Source: Alphaproteobacteria bacterium UBA1303 (lineage in GTDB: Bacteria; Pseudomonadota; Alphaproteobacteria; Micropepsales; Micropepsaceae). From it: a stretch of 30,513 nucleotides of DNA. This document shows, one piece after another, positions 23,621 to 30,513 of the stretch. Both the position numbers and the translations under genes were made by a program. Numbering within the stretch: the first letter of the stretch is position 1; every line of letters starts with the position of its first letter. The stretch is from positions 4,111 to 34,623 of the forward strand of contig DBTZ01000026.1 in assembly GCA_002307315.1 (NCBI GenBank). Direction: 5' to 3'. The notes beneath the pieces are model-generated. The model worked only from the letters and a program-made list of their open reading frames with translations, was not told the DNA's origin and did not search any database.

Positions 23621-24678
23621 CAGACCGACCCGGCGGTTTTGGCCGCCCTGCCCGCCGCGCGCGCCATTTGCAACAGCGTCTGTCTGGGATCGAGATGCAA
23701 CGTGCCGGCGCGCACGCCATCGGCGGCGATTCGGTCGAAGGCGTCGCTCCACGGCTTCAGCCGCGCCCCATCCCGCGGCGCGCGCATCCGGATTCGCCGG
23801 TTCAGCGATTGCAGCAGGAATTCACCGAACATGTCGAGCCCATCGGCAATACGGGCGATCTTGTCGGCCAGAGCGAACAATGCGGGGATGTCGATATCGC
23901 CGGCGGATTCGATCAGGCGATCCGCTTCTCCCGCCAGTATCACACCGTCGCCGGAAGCCAGCCGCAGCGCCGCGCCGGGCGATCCGCCGGAAAGCCGGAT
24001 CAGGCCGTCGCGTTCGTCGGGAGCCGTATCCGGCATCAGCAGTTTCATCTCCGCAGCCATCGCCGCATCGTCGAGCGGACGAAAGATCAATTTTTGGCAG
24101 CGCGAGCGGATGGTCGGCAGCGTCCGACCCGGCGCATGCGCGACCAGCAGCAGCATGGCACGCGTTGGCGGTTCCTCCAGCAACTTCAACAGCGCATTGG
24201 CGGCCGCTTCGTTCATGTCGTCGACGGCGTCGATCAGCGCAATGCGCCAGCCGCCCATGCCGGAGGTCATGCCGAAAAAACCGGCCAGCTTGCGCACCTC
24301 TTCGACCGCCAGCACGCCCATCAATTTCCCGGTGTCGGGATTGGTCCGGCGCTTGAGCGTCAACAGTCCCGGATGGGCGCCGGCGGCGATCAACGCCGTT
24401 GCCTGATCGTTGGCCGGAACCGACAGATCCGCCGGCCCCCGGTCGGTGGCGCCGAACGCCAGCAGATAGCGCGCGATGCGATAGCCGAACGTCGCCTTGC
24501 CGATGCCGGGCGGGCCGCACAGCATCCATCCTTGCGGCGGCCGGCCGGAGCGGATAGCCCGCGCCGCAATTCCCAGCGCCTCGGCGTGGCCGGACAGGCG
24601 AAGGGTTCGGCGCGGATGAAATGCGTCGTCGATGCAGTCGGCATCGACGGTTTCGACCGCGGGCGCGCGCCTGGCCAT
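23620..24678 (-). CDS. holB: DNA polymerase III subunit delta'
   Basis: A 352-aa clamp-loader subunit that helps load the beta sliding clamp. An AAA+ fold is visible with the P-loop-like GPPGIGKAT (55-63), an IALIDAVDDMNEAAANALLKLLEEPP sensor-type region, and the SRCQKLIFRPL motif typical of DnaX/HolB proteins. The E. coli-type zinc-finger cysteines are not seen. ATG 24678 shares a base with the tmk stop (TAATG), which fixes the start against a much longer open frame upstream. Translation is coupled on both sides (tmk and tatD). Confidence 0.93.
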   Translation of the reverse strand: MARRAPAVETVDADCIDDAFHPRRTLRLSGHAEALGIAARAIRSGRPPQGWMLCGPPGIGKATFGYRIARYLLAFGATDRGPADLSVPANDQATALIAAGAHPGLLTLKRRTNPDTGKLMGVLAVEEVRKLAGFFGMTSGMGGWRIALIDAVDDMNEAAANALLKLLEEPPTRAMLLLVAHAPGRTLPTIRSRCQKLIFRPLDDAAMAAEMKLLMPDTAPDERDGLIRLSGGSPGAALRLASGDGVILAGEADRLIESAGDIDIPALFALADKIARIADGLDMFGEFLLQSLNRRIRMRAPRDGARLKPWSDAFDRIAADGVRAGTLHLDPRQTLLQMARAAGRAAKTAGSV

Positions 24679-25316
24679 TACTTGATTCCGAATCGGGCGG
24701 CCACGGCGGCGAAAACCTTTTCCGCCACGTCGGCCTCGCTGCCCGTCGCATCGATCACCACACAGCGTTCGCGGGCGCGCTTGGCGATGTCGAGAAAACC
24801 GGCGCGCATCTTCTCGTGAAAGGCCGTGCCGAATTGTTCGAAGCGGGTTTCCTTGCCGGCACGGGCATTGGCGCGTTCCAAACCGATCTCGACCGGCTGG
24901 TCGAGGATGAGGGTCAGGTCCGGTTTGAAATCGCGGATCGCCACCGATTCGATACGCCGCACGGTTTCGCGGTCCAAACCGCCGCCGGCCCCCTGATAGG
25001 CATAGGTGGAATCGGCAAATCGGTCGCATATGATCCATGTGCCTTCGGCCAGGGCGGGCTTGATGGTATTCTCGACATGGTCGTGCCTTGCCGCGAAGAA
25101 CAGCAGTGTCTCAGTCAGCGCATCCCAGCGCCCGGGCTTTCCCTCGACCAGGAGCTTGCGAATTTCCTCTGCCCCCTTCGATCCGCCCGGCTCGCGGGTG
25201 ACGAGGCAGTCGATGCCGCACTTCTTCAGCGCCGCCGCCAGCTTTTTCGCCTGGGTCGATTTCCCGGCACCCTCGCCGCCCTCGATGCTGACGAACTTTC
25301 CGACTTTTTTTCTCAT
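24678..25316 (-). CDS. tmk: thymidylate (dTMP) kinase
   Basis: A 212-aa kinase that makes dTDP from dTMP for DNA synthesis. The P-loop is GGEGAGKST (13-21), followed by TREPGG and the DRFADSTYAYQG motif; the LID region (ARAGKETRFE) is arginine-containing, as in Gram-negative enzymes. The length is normal. ATG 25316 overlaps the dac stop (ATGA). The frame is open upstream to 25595, but that part is antisense-like shadow of dac. Confidence 0.96.
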   Translation of the reverse strand: MRKKVGKFVSIEGGEGAGKSTQAKKLAAALKKCGIDCLVTREPGGSKGAEEIRKLLVEGKPGRWDALTETLLFFAARHDHVENTIKPALAEGTWIICDRFADSTYAYQGAGGGLDRETVRRIESVAIRDFKPDLTLILDQPVEIGLERANARAGKETRFEQFGTAFHEKMRAGFLDIAKRARERCVVIDATGSEADVAEKVFAAVAARFGIK

Positions 25317-26509
25317 TGCCGGTTCAAGCCCAATATCGCTTCGACGCCCATCCAGACCTTGCCGAAAATACCGGCGCGTCGAATGTCGCGTGCGGCATAG
25401 ACCGGAACGTTCAAATTCGGCATGCCGGGTGCAGTTACCGTTAAGGTGCCGACTGCATCGCCCTTCTTGATCGGGGCATAGAGCGGCGCTTTGTAATGCA
25501 GCGATACCGTCATCTTCGGCCGCGCCTCGACCGGCAGCATCACCGCCAGCGGTTTGCCGACCGTCACCGGCAGCTTGCCGTAGGAACCGCCCCATACGTC
25601 GACGCTGCCGGCGATTTCGTCGGCCTTGAATAGCGGATAGGCCTTAAATTCGCGGAACGCCATATCGAGTACGCGCGCCGCCTCTTCGCCGCGGCGTCGC
25701 TCGGCGAACCAATCGGCGGATGCCCCGCCCTTTTTGTCGAGATCGGGATAGCGCAGGCCGTTCAGCACCAGGATCATGCGCTGGCCGCCCCGTTTGGCGG
25801 AGACCGTCACGCCATATCCGGCAGCGTCGGTGTGGCCGGTTTTGAGCCCGTCGGCGCCGTTGAAAAAGCTCAGGGCCAGATTGCGATTATGCTGAACAAT
25901 CGGCTTGCCTTGATCGTAGGTGGTGTACTCGCGGACATTGAAAAAGTGGTAATGCTGCGGATAGTCGTTAATCAGGTGACGGGCCAGTACGGCCAGATCA
26001 TAGGCCGACATCAACTGGCCCGGAGGTTCCGGCAATCCGTCCGGGTTCACGAAGTGCGAGTTTTTGAGGCCGAGTTTAACCGCCCGCGCGTTCATCATGC
26101 CGGCGAAGTTTTCGACGCTGCCGCCCAGAGCTTCGGCGACCACGACACAGGCGTCGTTGCCGGAAACCACGATAATGCGCTGAATCAAATCTTCGACGGT
26201 CAGCCGGTCGCCGACCCGGACAAACCCCTTCGAGCCGCCGGTGCGCCATGCGCGTTCCGACACCATGAACGTGTCGTTCAGCTTGAGCCGTCCGTCCTTC
26301 AGCCGCTGGAACACCAGTTCCAGCGTCATCAGTTTGCTCATCGACGCGGGCGGCATCGGGGCGTAGCCGTCCTTCGCCCACAACACTTGACCGGTGGCGG
26401 CGTCCATCAACAGCGCATGCTCGGCAACGGTGTTGATCTCTCCTTGCGCCGGCAGGCTAAACGCCGCAAGAAGCGGCAACAACCACAGAACCTTCCGCCA
26501 ATGGAACAT
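25313..26509 (-). CDS. dacC: D-alanyl-D-alanine carboxypeptidase (PBP5/6 type)
   Basis: A 398-aa secreted serine carboxypeptidase that trims the terminal D-alanine of peptidoglycan stem peptides. A signal peptide (WLLPLLAAFSLPAQG) is followed by the penicillin-binding motifs S56MSK59, S116GN118 and K223TG225, then a PBP5 C-terminal beta domain and a C-terminal amphipathic helix (GIFGKVWMGVEAILG) for membrane attachment. I prefer ATG 26509, which has GGAG 7 nt before it. The alternative ATG at 26527 (six more residues) overlaps the rlpA stop as TAATG but has no site. Symbol is by resemblance only; dacA or dacF would be equally fair. Confidence 0.93.
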   Translation of the reverse strand: MFHWRKVLWLLPLLAAFSLPAQGEINTVAEHALLMDAATGQVLWAKDGYAPMPPASMSKLMTLELVFQRLKDGRLKLNDTFMVSERAWRTGGSKGFVRVGDRLTVEDLIQRIIVVSGNDACVVVAEALGGSVENFAGMMNARAVKLGLKNSHFVNPDGLPEPPGQLMSAYDLAVLARHLINDYPQHYHFFNVREYTTYDQGKPIVQHNRNLALSFFNGADGLKTGHTDAAGYGVTVSAKRGGQRMILVLNGLRYPDLDKKGGASADWFAERRRGEEAARVLDMAFREFKAYPLFKADEIAGSVDVWGGSYGKLPVTVGKPLAVMLPVEARPKMTVSLHYKAPLYAPIKKGDAVGTLTVTAPGMPNLNVPVYAARDIRRAGIFGKVWMGVEAILGLNRQ

Positions 26510-26526
26510 CGGCAAACTCCAAAGCA

Positions 26527-27465
26527 TTATTGATCGACCATAATTTTCGCGTCCTGACTGCCGGCGGCGGTCATCCGCTCCAGCGCCGCATCGGCATCGT
26601 TTACGCCGTCGAACGGACCGAGTCGAACTCTATAGAGCGTTACGCCGTTCTTTTGAACCGTCGATATGCGCAAGTTGCCGTCGCCCAACAACGCCATCAG
26701 CCGCCGCGCATTCTGAAAATCGCCAAACGCCCCGACCTGAACGTAAAGATGTGTCGGTCCGACGATCTGCATTTGCGTCACCTTGCCGTCGGGCCGGACG
26801 ATCGGCGTCGGATCGGGCGCCGGCTTGGGCATCGGTTGCACCGCCGGCGGTGCAACGGGAGATACCCGGCTTCCGGGAATGGCGGCCAACTCTTCGGATG
26901 CGACCTTGGCCCGCGGCGCCGCGGCCGTAGCGACGACTTCCGTTTCCGGCGTGCCGGCCCCGAAGGGCTGGGGCTGGCCGTTCGGCTGATCGGCGCGGTT
27001 GAGGAATACTACCCGCACGCGAGCGGTGCCTTTGTCGTAGAAACCCAGCAGTTTGGCCGCCCCTTCTGATACGTCGATGATTCGGCCGGCGACAAACGGC
27101 CCGCGGTCGTTCACCCGCAGCACCAGCGAGCGGCCGTTGTCCAGATTGGTCACCCGCACGTTAACCGGCATAGGCAAAGTCTTGTGGGCGGCGGTCATGG
27201 CCTCGGCGTCGAAGATTTCGCCGTTGGCGGTGTACTTGCCGTAGAAGGTCGGCCCGTACCATGAGGCGATGCCGGTTTCGTCGTAATCCGGCTGCTCTTG
27301 CGGATAATACCAGATACCGTTCACTTGATAGGGCTTGCCGATCTTGTAAACCCCGGCGTTGGGCGGAGGGGGTGGCGCCAGCGGTTCGGGCTGCCGGCTG
27401 ACGCATCCTGCTACCAGAATGCCCGCCACGACCACGGCCGAAAACTGTCGCAAAAACCGATTCAT
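26527..27465 (-). CDS. rlpA: septal ring lytic transglycosylase RlpA
   Basis: A 312-aa lipoprotein that cleaves denuded (peptide-free) glycan strands at the septum. The lipobox is LVAGC with C21. The RlpA double-psi beta-barrel domain (about 63-155) has TGIASWYG, the residue H94 in TAAHKTLPMP and catalytic-site D120 in NDRGPF. A proline-rich linker leads to a C-terminal SPOR domain (about 235-312), which targets the protein to denuded septal glycan. It is first in a six-gene overlapping minus-strand run, starting 70 nt after tRNA-Ser. The ATG at 27465 has only GGG close upstream. Confidence 0.95.
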   Translation of the reverse strand: MNRFLRQFSAVVVAGILVAGCVSRQPEPLAPPPPPNAGVYKIGKPYQVNGIWYYPQEQPDYDETGIASWYGPTFYGKYTANGEIFDAEAMTAAHKTLPMPVNVRVTNLDNGRSLVLRVNDRGPFVAGRIIDVSEGAAKLLGFYDKGTARVRVVFLNRADQPNGQPQPFGAGTPETEVVATAAAPRAKVASEELAAIPGSRVSPVAPPAVQPMPKPAPDPTPIVRPDGKVTQMQIVGPTHLYVQVGAFGDFQNARRLMALLGDGNLRISTVQKNGVTLYRVRLGPFDGVNDADAALERMTAAGSQDAKIMVDQ

Positions 27466-27534
27466 CCCAATACGTCCAATCTCTTAGGTACGGTAAACGA
27501 TTGGGACGAGAGGCTCAACTCCGGAAGCGAAAAA

Positions 27535-27622
27535 TGGCGGATGGGGTGGGATTCGAACCCACGAGACGTTGCCGCCTGCCGGTTTTCAAGACCGGTGCCT
27601 TAGACCGCTCGGCCACCCATCC
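27535..27622 (-). tRNA. tRNA-Ser (anticodon UGA)
   Basis: Read on the minus strand, GGATGGG (27622-27616) pairs with CCCATCC (27545-27539), followed by discriminator G and an encoded CCA. The D arm has GCCGAGCGGTCTAAGGC, the anticodon stem-loop is CCGGT-CTTGAAA-ACCGG with anticodon TGA, a long variable arm marks it as class II, and the T loop is GGTTCGAATCC. Five T residues follow the CCA, a possible weak end signal before rlpA. Confidence 0.98.
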
Positions 27623-27693
27623 GGATACGCAGGTTTTTTCCCGTTTTTTTGTCTTGGACGCAAGCATATGCTCACCGGGACGAGGATAAAGCC

Positions 27694-28692
27694 ATGATTG
27701 CTTCCGGCATCATGCGTGCGATGGTGCTCCACGCTGTCGGTCGCCCGCTGGACATGGAGACGCGGCCGCTTCCCCTGCCCGGTCCCGGCGAAATCCGGGT
27801 GCAAGTGGAGGCGTGCGCCGTCTGCCGCACCGATTTGCACGTGGTGGACGGCGATCTGCCGCCCGGGCCGATGCCGATCGTTCCCGGCCACGAGATCGTC
27901 GGCATCGTCGAGGCGATCGGCATCGGCGCGACGGCGCATGCCGTCGGCGAACGTGTCGGCATTCCCTGGCTGGGCGGCACCTGCGGCACCTGTCCCTATT
28001 GCCGCTCGCAACAGGAAAACCTGTGCGACGATCCGGTGTTCACCGGCTATACCCGCGATGGCGGCTTCGCCACCCATGCGGTGGCCGGTGCCGATTTCGC
28101 CTTTGCCATGGGCGAGGTCGATCCGGTGAACGCCGCGCCCCTGATGTGTGCCGGACTGATCGGTTGGCGCAGCCTGAAAATGGCCGGCGACGGCGAAAAA
28201 ATCGGCCTCTACGGATTCGGCGCGGCCGCGCATCTGATTGCCCAAGTCTGCCGCTGGCAGGGTCGCAAGGTCTACGCCTTCACCCGCCCGGGCGATATGT
28301 CGGCGCAGGAAATGGCGCGCGGGCTCGGTGCGGTGTGGGCCGGCGGTTCCGAAGAGATGCCGCCCGAGAAACTCGATGCGGCTATCATCTTCGCGCCGGT
28401 GGGCAGTCTGGTTCCCGCGGCGCTGAAGGCTGTGCGCAAGGGCGGTATCGTCGTCTGCGGCGGCATCCACATGAGCGATATTCCGGCGTTTCCCTATCGT
28501 ATTCTGTGGGAGGAACGAAAGTTGGTTTCGGTGGCAAATCTCACCCGGCAGGATGCGGTGGAATTCCTGGCGATTGCGCCGATGGCGGGTGTGCGTGCCG
28601 CCACGACGGTCTATCCGTTGAGCGAAGCCAACCGTGCGCTCGACGATTTGCGTGCCGGACGTTTGCAGGGCGCGGCGGTGTTGGTGCCGTGA
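27694..28692 (+). CDS. zinc-dependent alcohol dehydrogenase family protein
   Basis: A 332-aa medium-chain dehydrogenase. Catalytic zinc ligands C44 (CRTD), H66 (PGHE) and C152 are present, and the structural zinc cysteines C97, C100, C103 and C111 are complete. The Rossmann motif reads GLYGFGAAAH, GxGxxA rather than GxGxxG. This fits the NAD(P)-dependent group annotated as zinc-binding alcohol dehydrogenase family (TIGR02822-like); the true substrate alcohol or aldehyde is unknown. The ATG at 27694 follows GAGG by 8 nt. The gene is divergent from tRNA-Ser and ends 4 nt from the converging small membrane protein gene, with no visible terminator. Confidence 0.9.
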   Translation: MIASGIMRAMVLHAVGRPLDMETRPLPLPGPGEIRVQVEACAVCRTDLHVVDGDLPPGPMPIVPGHEIVGIVEAIGIGATAHAVGERVGIPWLGGTCGTCPYCRSQQENLCDDPVFTGYTRDGGFATHAVAGADFAFAMGEVDPVNAAPLMCAGLIGWRSLKMAGDGEKIGLYGFGAAAHLIAQVCRWQGRKVYAFTRPGDMSAQEMARGLGAVWAGGSEEMPPEKLDAAIIFAPVGSLVPAALKAVRKGGIVVCGGIHMSDIPAFPYRILWEERKLVSVANLTRQDAVEFLAIAPMAGVRAATTVYPLSEANRALDDLRAGRLQGAAVLVP

Positions 28693-28696
28693 CGTA

Positions 28697-28909
28697 TTAT
28701 TTGCTGGGACGGCGCAGCAGCACGCCCACCCAGGCGAACGCGGCACCGACGAAAGTGGCCGTTCCCAAGAGCAGAGGCGAACCGGTGCGTATGCGGGTGT
28801 CGAAAATATAGGCGCCCCATCCCGACACGACGATGACGACGCCGATAGCGATCAGGGCCATTCCACCCGCTAGCCGCCGGCCGCCGCTCGCGTTTTTTTG
28901 TTCCGTCAT
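28697..28909 (-). CDS. small two-helix membrane protein of unknown function
   Basis: A 70-aa protein with two hydrophobic helices (about 17-36 and 44-62), each rich in G, A, V and L, joined by a short polar loop (DTRIRTGS) and ending in RRPSK. Such small inner-membrane proteins are common and uncharacterised. The ATG at 28909 is chosen over a TTG at 28924; the nearest purine stretch (GGACAG) is far upstream, so the start is uncertain. It is divergent from the aldo/keto reductase gene and convergent with the alcohol dehydrogenase gene. Confidence 0.65.
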   Translation of the reverse strand: MTEQKNASGGRRLAGGMALIAIGVVIVVSGWGAYIFDTRIRTGSPLLLGTATFVGAAFAWVGVLLRRPSK

Positions 28910-28996
28910 GACGATTCTGTCCAAAAAAGACGTACCCTAACCGCAAAGATGTCTTACGTTCGTACTGCCGTCTCGGATTATTGCAAGGATACGTCC

Positions 28997-29962
28997 ATGA
29001 AACAACGCGTACTCGGCAAATGCGGCATCATGGTGGGCGAGATCGGCCATGGCCTGTGGGGCATGGGCGGCTGGACCGGCTCGGACGACGCGACCAACCG
29101 CGCCGCGATCAGACTTTCCATCGCCGGCGGCGTGACGTTTTTCGATTCCGCCGCGGCCTACGGCGACGGCTATTCCGATGGCCTGATCGGCGAGGTGGCG
29201 GCGGAATTTCCCGGCAAGACGCTGGTGCTGGCCTCGAAGATCCCGCCGGCCGACGGGCGGTGGCCGAGCAATCCCGGCAAGACGCTGCACGAGATATTTC
29301 CCCGCAAGCACGTGCTCGGCTGCGCCGAAGCAATCCGTGCCGCGTTCAAGCGGCCGATCGATCTGCTGCAATTCCACGTCTGGGAGGACGCTTGGGCACG
29401 CGATGCCGAATGGCAGGACACCGTGGCGGAACTGAAATCGAACGGCACCATCCGCGCTTTCGGCCTTAGCCTCAATCGTTGGCAACCCGAGAACGGCATC
29501 GCCGCCATCGAGACCGGCCTGATCGACAGCGTGCAGGTGATCTACAACCTGTTCGATCAGGCCCCCGAAGATGCGCTGTTCCCCGCCTGCCGCAAGCACC
29601 GTGTCGGCGTCATCGCGCGGGTGCCGCTCGACGAAGGCAGCCTGGGCGGCAAACTGACCGCCGACACCGTGTTTCCGCCCAACGATTGGCGCAGCGGCTA
29701 TTTCAAGCCGAGGAATTTGAAACGCACGCTCGAACGTCTCGACGCGCTGAAGACGGATATGCCCGAAGGCATGAGTCTGTCCGAACTGGCGATGCGGTTC
29801 ATTCTGTCCGAGCCGACGGTCACCACCATCATTCCGGGGATGCGCAAGGCCGAGCATGTTGCCGCCAACATCGCCGCCTCCGACCACGGCCACTTGCCCG
29901 CCGATGTGATCGCGAAGCTTCGCGCCCACCGCTGGGACCGCACACCGCAAGAGTGGCGGTAA
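28997..29962 (+). CDS. aldo/keto reductase
   Basis: A 321-aa TIM-barrel NAD(P)H-dependent oxidoreductase. The catalytic tetrad is complete: D50 and Y55 (FFDSAAAYGDGYSD), K81 (LASKIP) and H127 (LLQFHVWED). The cofactor-binding end (TTIIPGMRKAEHV) is typical. The substrate is not predictable from sequence. ATG 28997 has AAGGA 8 nt upstream, which favours it over an open extension to 28898 that overlaps the divergent small membrane gene. Its neighbour, a zinc alcohol dehydrogenase, may act in a related carbonyl-alcohol conversion, but they are not one operon. Confidence 0.92.
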   Translation: MKQRVLGKCGIMVGEIGHGLWGMGGWTGSDDATNRAAIRLSIAGGVTFFDSAAAYGDGYSDGLIGEVAAEFPGKTLVLASKIPPADGRWPSNPGKTLHEIFPRKHVLGCAEAIRAAFKRPIDLLQFHVWEDAWARDAEWQDTVAELKSNGTIRAFGLSLNRWQPENGIAAIETGLIDSVQVIYNLFDQAPEDALFPACRKHRVGVIARVPLDEGSLGGKLTADTVFPPNDWRSGYFKPRNLKRTLERLDALKTDMPEGMSLSELAMRFILSEPTVTTIIPGMRKAEHVAANIAASDHGHLPADVIAKLRAHRWDRTPQEWR

Positions 29963-30303
29963 CCGCCGCACGGTGCGCGTTTTTCGTCCGGTATTGCCGA
30001 AGCCTTGGTTTTTCCGTCTCTATTTCTGCCACTCATTTGCATCATTACAACTATAGATTGTAAGATTTTCCAGGTCACACCAAACGGCGATGGCGGCATC
30101 GTCTTGTTCCCCTTGGCGACTTCCCCGACAAACGCCTAACAACGTTTATCAACACGGCAACCGACATAGCCTAGAAATCGGGCAATATCGGTCGCAAAGG
30201 GGTTGCCCTCCCTCGATTCGCCGTCTAAATCATCCGCTTAACCTGCAATCCGGCCGGTCCCGGCGCGCTCTTTGCGTGCCGCTTTTTGCGCGCGAGATAA
30301 AGC
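29963..30303. other. 341-nt intergenic leader region upstream of carB
   Basis: No credible gene is seen. Directly after the reductase stop are two short GC stems and CGTTTTTCG (about 29954-29985), a weak terminator candidate. A poor promoter candidate is TTGCAT (30037-30042) with TAAGAT (30061-30066), 18 nt apart. If used, it gives a leader of about 230 nt holding an inverted repeat GGGCAA (30180-30185)/TTGCCC (30203-30208), with flanking AATC/GATT able to extend the stem past a bulge. No T-run follows it. Confidence 0.4.
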
Positions 30304-30513
30304 ATGCCTAAACGCACCGATATTCACACTGTCCTTATCATCGGCGCCGGCCCTATCGTCATCGGCCAGGCTTGCGAGTTCGACTATTCCGGCGCCCAGG
30401 ACTGCAAGGCGCTGCGCGACGAAGGCTACCGGGTGGTGCTGGTGAATTCCAACCCGGCCACGATTATGACCGACCCGTCGCTGGCCGGCGCCACTTACAT
30501 CGAGCCAATAACC
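30304..30513 (+). CDS. carB: carbamoyl-phosphate synthase large subunit (partial, 3' end outside window)
   Basis: The first 70 codons of CarB, which combines ammonia from CarA with bicarbonate and two ATP to make carbamoyl phosphate for arginine and pyrimidine synthesis. The N-terminal wording is unmistakable: VLIIGAGPIVIGQACEFDYSGAQ, then NSNPATIMTDP. The full protein is usually about 1,070-1,110 aa, so over 90 % is outside the window. The ATG at 30304 has a modest GAGA site about 10 nt before. carA is not adjacent upstream. Confidence 0.97.
   Translation, partial: MPKRTDIHTVLIIGAGPIVIGQACEFDYSGAQDCKALRDEGYRVVLVNSNPATIMTDPSLAGATYIEPIT

Noticed and set aside
22946..24406. 486-codon plus-strand frame opposite tatD and holB
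   Set aside because: Antisense of two well-identified overlapping genes; low-complexity serine/alanine/arginine translation with no domain.
27626..27650. T-runs (TTTTTT and TTTTTTT) beside tRNA-Ser as a terminator
   Set aside because: They lie upstream of the minus-strand tRNA and no hairpin or gene on the plus strand precedes them.
27481..27693. tRNA-Ser as an integration site for a mobile element
   Set aside because: The 3' end of the tRNA faces rlpA only 70 nt away, there is no repeated tRNA fragment, integrase or composition change nearby.
1..30513. CRISPR arrays, insertion sequences, prophage, toxin-antitoxin or defence genes
   Set aside because: No regularly spaced repeats, transposase, integrase or known defence domains were found; all well-supported genes are core functions.

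Overview
The window reads as a housekeeping stretch of an alphaproteobacterial chromosome, most likely from the Rhodospirillales or a close relative. The evidence is the gene order ispDF / ntrB-ntrC-ntrY-ntrX / D-amino-acid aminotransferase / hfq / hflX / mazG, the fused IspDF enzyme, the NtrYX pair, and the dac-tmk-holB-tatD-MBL cluster next to rlpA. Base composition is GC-rich and even, and I see no phage, insertion sequence, CRISPR array or island boundary. The genus cannot be told from the sequence.

Layout. 1-2.9 kb: 3' part of clpB, a nested inverted-repeat element of unknown nature, and an acetate-transporter gene on the minus strand with its own promoter and intrinsic terminator. 3.1-6.5 kb: two minus-strand genes, a membrane-anchored M23 peptidoglycan peptidase and an acyl-ACP/CoA synthetase resembling the C-terminal half of Aas. 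6.8-8.2 kb: lipA and a RatA/COQ10-like START protein (plus). 8.2-11.0 kb: a tightly overlapping minus-strand operon ispDF-pgpA-pncC-otsB that runs into ratA tail to tail. 11.2-18.4 kb: the nitrogen/redox regulatory block ntrB-ntrC, ntrY-ntrX and a class IV aminotransferase. 18.5-21.0 kb: hfq-hflX facing mazG. 21.2-22.0 kb: two small genes of unknown function, one a lipoprotein. 22.0-27.6 kb: a six-gene minus-strand operon rlpA-dac-tmk-holB-tatD-MBL hydrolase, with tRNA-Ser(UGA) upstream. 27.7-30.5 kb: a zinc alcohol dehydrogenase, a small membrane protein, an aldo/keto reductase, and the start of carB.

How the genes work together. NtrB/NtrC and NtrY/NtrX are two histidine kinase/response regulator pairs; NtrC keeps the sigma-54 contact loop (GAFTGA) and NtrX has lost it. 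Hfq and HflX are post-transcriptional and ribosome-associated factors. The rlpA/dac cluster joins cell-wall remodelling with DNA replication functions (dTMP kinase, clamp-loader delta').

I found no convincing new multi-gene system. The most unusual non-coding signals are the roughly 100-nt nested stem structure just after clpB, a perfect 16-bp hairpin that encodes the C-terminus of HflX, and a 20-bp tandem duplication spanning the ntrC stop codon. From memory of related genomes, dusB, trkA and metG, which often sit in these same clusters, are absent here. Many starts are non-ATG (GTG for the M23 protein, ratA, pgpA and ntrB; TTG for the acyl synthetase, the aminotransferase and hflX), so several N-termini are judgement calls.
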